Source: an uncultured Methanobrevibacter sp. | GTDB lineage: Archaea; Methanobacteriota; Methanobacteria; Methanobacteriales; Methanobacteriaceae | Reading direction: 5' to 3' | NCBI GenBank assembly: GCA_902783085.1 | Contig: CACZPT010000194.1 | Span: 1-7,808 of the forward strand | DNA length: 7,808 bases | In this document: in pieces, positions 5,592 through 7,808 of the stretch | Numbering within the stretch: position 1 is the stretch's first letter | Layout of the letters: the number at the start of each line of letters is the position of its first letter | The notes under the pieces: generated by a model | Databases searched by the model: none | What the model was told of the DNA's origin: nothing | Seen by the model: the letters and a program-made list of their open reading frames with translations, nothing else | Program-made: the position numbers and the translations under genes

Positions 5592-6401
5592 ATGAAATCC
5601 GAGAATAAAATATTAATTGTTGGTATACTTTTAATAGCAGTCATTGCTGTAGGAGCATATTCTGCAGGATGGTTTGGTTCTGGTAATAACTCCAATAATA
5701 ACGTAACTGGTGAAGTTAATATGGCGGCAGCTGCTAGTTTAAAAAATGTTTTTGATAATGAATTAATTCCATTATTTGAGAGAAAAAACCCTGGTGTGCA
5801 TGTTACTCCAACTTATGCTTCAAGTGGTGATTTACAATCTCAAATTGAAAACGGTTTAGATACAGATATATTTATTTCTGCTTCTAATAGACAGATGAAT
5901 GCTTTAGCTAATGAAAGTTTAATTGATAATAGTACTAATGTTCAATTTTTAGAAAATACTGTTGTTTTAATAGTGCCTGCTAATTCAAGTTCGAACATAT
6001 CTTCATTCAATGATTTAGCAAATATGAGTGGTAATATTGCTATTGGTGATCCTGAATCCGTACCTGCAGGACAATATGCTAAAGAAGCATTAGTCAACCT
6101 TGGCATTTGGAAGGCTGTTGAACCTAGATTATCTTTAGGTACTGATGTAACTGCAGTATTAAACCAAGTAGCTCAGGGATCTGCTGAATGTGGTATTGTA
6201 TATGCTACCGATGCTGCATCTACTAATGATGTTAGAGTAGTTTGTGAAGCTCCTGAAGGTTCTTTAAATAGTTCAATTATTTATCCAATTGCTATGATTA
6301 AAAATCCACATCATCCAGATACTGCAAGTGCATTCATGGAATTTTTACAATCTCAGGAAGCAAAAGACATATTTATAAAATATGGTTTCACTATTCATTA
6401 G
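5592..6401 (+). CDS. modA: Molybdate ABC transporter substrate-binding protein
   Basis: Captures molybdate (possibly also tungstate) outside the membrane and delivers it to ModB. It is 269 residues, the size of bacterial-type ModA and shorter than archaeal WtpA (about 340). A single hydrophobic segment (7-25) acts as signal or membrane anchor. There is no lipobox cysteine, so it is probably tethered by this helix through an Asn/Gly-rich linker (29-40). Family motifs are AAASL (46-50), ASSGDLQSQI (76-85), TDIFISAS (91-98), GDPESVPAGQYAKEAL (152-167) and GIVYATDA (201-208). By analogy with E. coli ModA, the oxyanion contacts would be S49, S78 (or S77), A159, V186 and Y204. The ATG at 5592 follows GAGGG (5580-5584). 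It is first in modABC, 40 bases before modB. A palindrome and a terminator-like hairpin upstream suggest control. Confidence 0.94.
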   Translation: MKSENKILIVGILLIAVIAVGAYSAGWFGSGNNSNNNVTGEVNMAAAASLKNVFDNELIPLFERKNPGVHVTPTYASSGDLQSQIENGLDTDIFISASNRQMNALANESLIDNSTNVQFLENTVVLIVPANSSSNISSFNDLANMSGNIAIGDPESVPAGQYAKEALVNLGIWKAVEPRLSLGTDVTAVLNQVAQGSAECGIVYATDAASTNDVRVVCEAPEGSLNSSIIYPIAMIKNPHHPDTASAFMEFLQSQEAKDIFIKYGFTIH

Positions 6402-6427
6402 TATTTAATCCATGATAAGATATAATT

Positions 6428-6435
6428 AAAGGAGA
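6428..6435 (+). promoter_or_regulatory. Ribosome binding site of modB
   Basis: AAAGGAGA lies six bases before the modB ATG at 6442 and fixes this start. No promoter is evident in the 40-base gap after modA, so modB is probably read from the modA transcript. Confidence 0.7.
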
Positions 6436-6441
6436 AAAGAT

Positions 6442-7116
6442 ATGGTTGATTGGTCCCCAATTTTAATTTCAATGAAGACTGCAAGTTTATCAATTTTAAT
6501 AACATTCTTCTTAGGTTTAATTGTTGCTTGGATTCTTGTTAAGATTAAAAATGACACAATAAAAATTGTATTGGATGGTGTTTTTACACTTCCAATTGTA
6601 TTGCCACCTACTGTAGTGGGATTCTTTTTATTGTATATTTTTGGTGTTAGGGGACCTATAGGTAAGTTTTTTATAGACTTTTTCACTGTAAAAATAGCTT
6701 TTTCATGGTCTGCAACTGTTATTGCAGCAGTTGTCATGTCTTTTCCTTTAATGTATCGTTCTGCTAGAGGAGCATTTGAACAAGTGGATTCTAATCTATT
6801 GGATGCTGGTCGTACATTGGGTATGTCTGAGTGGAAAATTTTTTGGAAAATTTTATTTGCAAATGCATTGCCGGGAATTATTAGTGGTGGAATTCTTGCT
6901 TATGCTCGTGGTTTAGGTGAATTTGGTGCTACGGCAATGCTTGCAGGTAATATTGCTGGACAAACCAGAACTCTCCCTATGGCTGTTTACTCTGAGGTAG
7001 CTGCAGGTAATATGGGGGAAGCATTTTATTATGTAATATTCATTGTTTTCATATCATTTATAGCTATTTTCATTATGGATTATGTTTCTATACGTAAGGA
7101 AAAACAATGGAAATAA
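6442..7116 (+). CDS. modB: Molybdate ABC transporter permease
   Basis: The membrane channel subunit that passes molybdate from ModA into the cell, driven by ModC. It is 224 residues, the usual ModB length. Hydrophobic spans are at about 9-33, 45-67, 87-105, 139-155 and 192-213. The LPPTVVGF motif (54-61) is typical of ModB/CysT-type permeases. The cytoplasmic EAA loop that docks on the ATPase is at 118-146 (LLDAGRTLGMSEWKIFWKIL then LPGI), with the conserved Gly and Pro at G127 and P144. The RGLGEFGATAMLAGN stretch (156-170) is highly characteristic of the family. It is the middle gene of modABC, 40 bases after modA and 55 before modC, with a good AAAGGAGA site. TupB or WtpB permeases of tungstate systems are related, but the ModA type upstream favours molybdate. 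Confidence 0.95.
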   Translation: MVDWSPILISMKTASLSILITFFLGLIVAWILVKIKNDTIKIVLDGVFTLPIVLPPTVVGFFLLYIFGVRGPIGKFFIDFFTVKIAFSWSATVIAAVVMSFPLMYRSARGAFEQVDSNLLDAGRTLGMSEWKIFWKILFANALPGIISGGILAYARGLGEFGATAMLAGNIAGQTRTLPMAVYSEVAAGNMGEAFYYVIFIVFISFIAIFIMDYVSIRKEKQWK

Positions 7117-7160
7117 TTAATTATGTAAGGATAATAGATATATTTAATTATACATCTTAT

Positions 7161-7166
7161 GGTGGC
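7161..7166 (+). promoter_or_regulatory. Ribosome binding site of modC
   Basis: GGTGGC lies five bases before the ATG at 7172 and selects it. An ATG at 7160 is out of frame and meets a stop after six codons. Confidence 0.55.
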
Positions 7167-7171
7167 AAGTT

Positions 7172-7808
7172 ATGGGTAATAAATTACTAAAAGTAAATAT
7201 CAAAAAAGAACTTAAAGAATTTGACTTAGATATTACTTTTGAATTGAAAAATGGGTGTTTGGGAATTCTTGGTCCTTCTGGTTGTGGTAAAAGCATGACA
7301 TTAAAATCCATTGCAGGCATTGTAAATCCAGACACAGGATTTATAAGTTTAAACACTGATGAAGAAACTATTTTTTTTGATTCTAATAAAAAAATTAATT
7401 TAAAACCTCAAATAAGGAATGTGGGTTATTTATTTCAGAATTATGCTTTATTTCCTAATATGACGGTTGAAGAAAATATTGCTTGTGGTTTGTCTAACGA
7501 TGATGGAAAAACTGTTTCGGAAATAATTAAACGTTTTCGTTTAGATGGTTTGGAAAAAAGATATCCTCGACAATTATCTGGAGGTCAACAGCAAAGAGTA
7601 GCTTTAGCCCGTATATTAGCTTATAATCCGGATGTTATATTATTGGATGAACCTTTTAGTGCTATGGATACTTTTTTAAAAGAACAATTGCGTCTTGAAC
7701 TTGTTAATTCACTGGAAGATTTTGATGGATTTTCTATTTTGGTTACTCATGATCGTGATGAAGCATTCCAGTTTTGTGATGAACTTATAGTATTGGATAA
7801 AGGTAAGA
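7172..7808 (+). CDS. modC: Molybdate ABC transporter ATP-binding protein (3' end outside window)
   Basis: The cytoplasmic ATPase that powers ModB. There are 212 codons before the window edge. Full ModC proteins are about 340-360 residues, so the end of the nucleotide-binding domain and any C-terminal molybdate-sensing TOBE domain are not visible. The motifs are complete so far: Walker A GPSGCGKS (34-41), Q-loop YLFQNYALFP (86-95), ABC signature LSGGQQQR (135-142), Walker B VILLDEP (155-161), D-loop SAMD (163-166) and H-loop H193 in VTHDRDEA. The ATG at 7172 has a GGTGGC site. The 55-base gap after modB has no clear terminator, which fits one modABC transcript. Without the C-terminus, a single-domain ATPase of the tungstate (Tup) type cannot be fully ruled out. 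Confidence 0.93.
   Translation, partial: MGNKLLKVNIKKELKEFDLDITFELKNGCLGILGPSGCGKSMTLKSIAGIVNPDTGFISLNTDEETIFFDSNKKINLKPQIRNVGYLFQNYALFPNMTVEENIACGLSNDDGKTVSEIIKRFRLDGLEKRYPRQLSGGQQQRVALARILAYNPDVILLDEPFSAMDTFLKEQLRLELVNSLEDFDGFSILVTHDRDEAFQFCDELIVLDKGK

Noticed and set aside
6426..6737. Minus-strand open frame opposite modB, and another at 7144-7356 opposite modC
   Set aside because: Both are antisense to complete ABC transporter motifs and have no independent coding evidence.
1..7808. tRNA, rRNA, CRISPR array, insertion sequence or defence system
   Set aside because: No tandem repeat-spacer pattern, no cloverleaf with tRNA consensus, no transposase motif and no defence partner beside the helicase were seen on either strand.

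Overview
The window is AT-rich (about 30% G+C by eye) and looks like a chromosomal segment of a methanogenic archaeon of the order Methanobacteriales, most likely Methanobrevibacter or a close relative such as Methanosphaera. The reasons are archaeal TATA/BRE-type promoters, GGTGAT and GGAG-type ribosome binding sites that match the archaeal 16S 3' end, TTG starts, an IGHMBP2/UPF1-like archaeal helicase, and a molybdate transporter typical of these organisms. The genus call is inference.

Layout. On the minus strand, argG (argininosuccinate synthase) runs off the left edge (1-1001). Upstream of it is a 265-base gap with two crossing inverted repeats, a good TATA box and a T-tract. Next, also on the minus strand, is an SF1 helicase (1267-3186). 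A 52-base divergent promoter region separates the helicase from a small zinc deacylase of the succinylglutamate desuccinylase/aspartoacylase family (3239-3979, plus). A 463-base gap follows (3980-4442). It contains a set of nested inverted repeats between a consensus-like TATA box and an 8-T tract, so it reads like an unannotated structured RNA gene. Then comes a DUF457/YdjM-type membrane metal hydrolase (4443-5141, plus). A second, 450-base gap (5142-5591) has a strong TATA box, a hairpin plus T-tract, and an 8-bp-arm palindrome at the likely modA promoter. The window ends in a molybdate ABC transporter operon: modA (5592-6401), modB (6442-7116) and modC (7172 to beyond the edge).

How the genes work together. 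ModA, ModB and ModC form one uptake system: binding protein, permease and ATPase. It presumably supplies molybdenum (or tungsten) for the pterin cofactors of formylmethanofuran dehydrogenase and formate dehydrogenase. argG belongs to arginine synthesis. The helicase, deacylase and membrane hydrolase are unlinked in function as far as the sequence shows. The protein-coding content is ordinary. The parts worth a second look are the three intergenic regions, each of which has a promoter, foldable sequence and a T-tract. The best is the RNA candidate at about 4126-4366.
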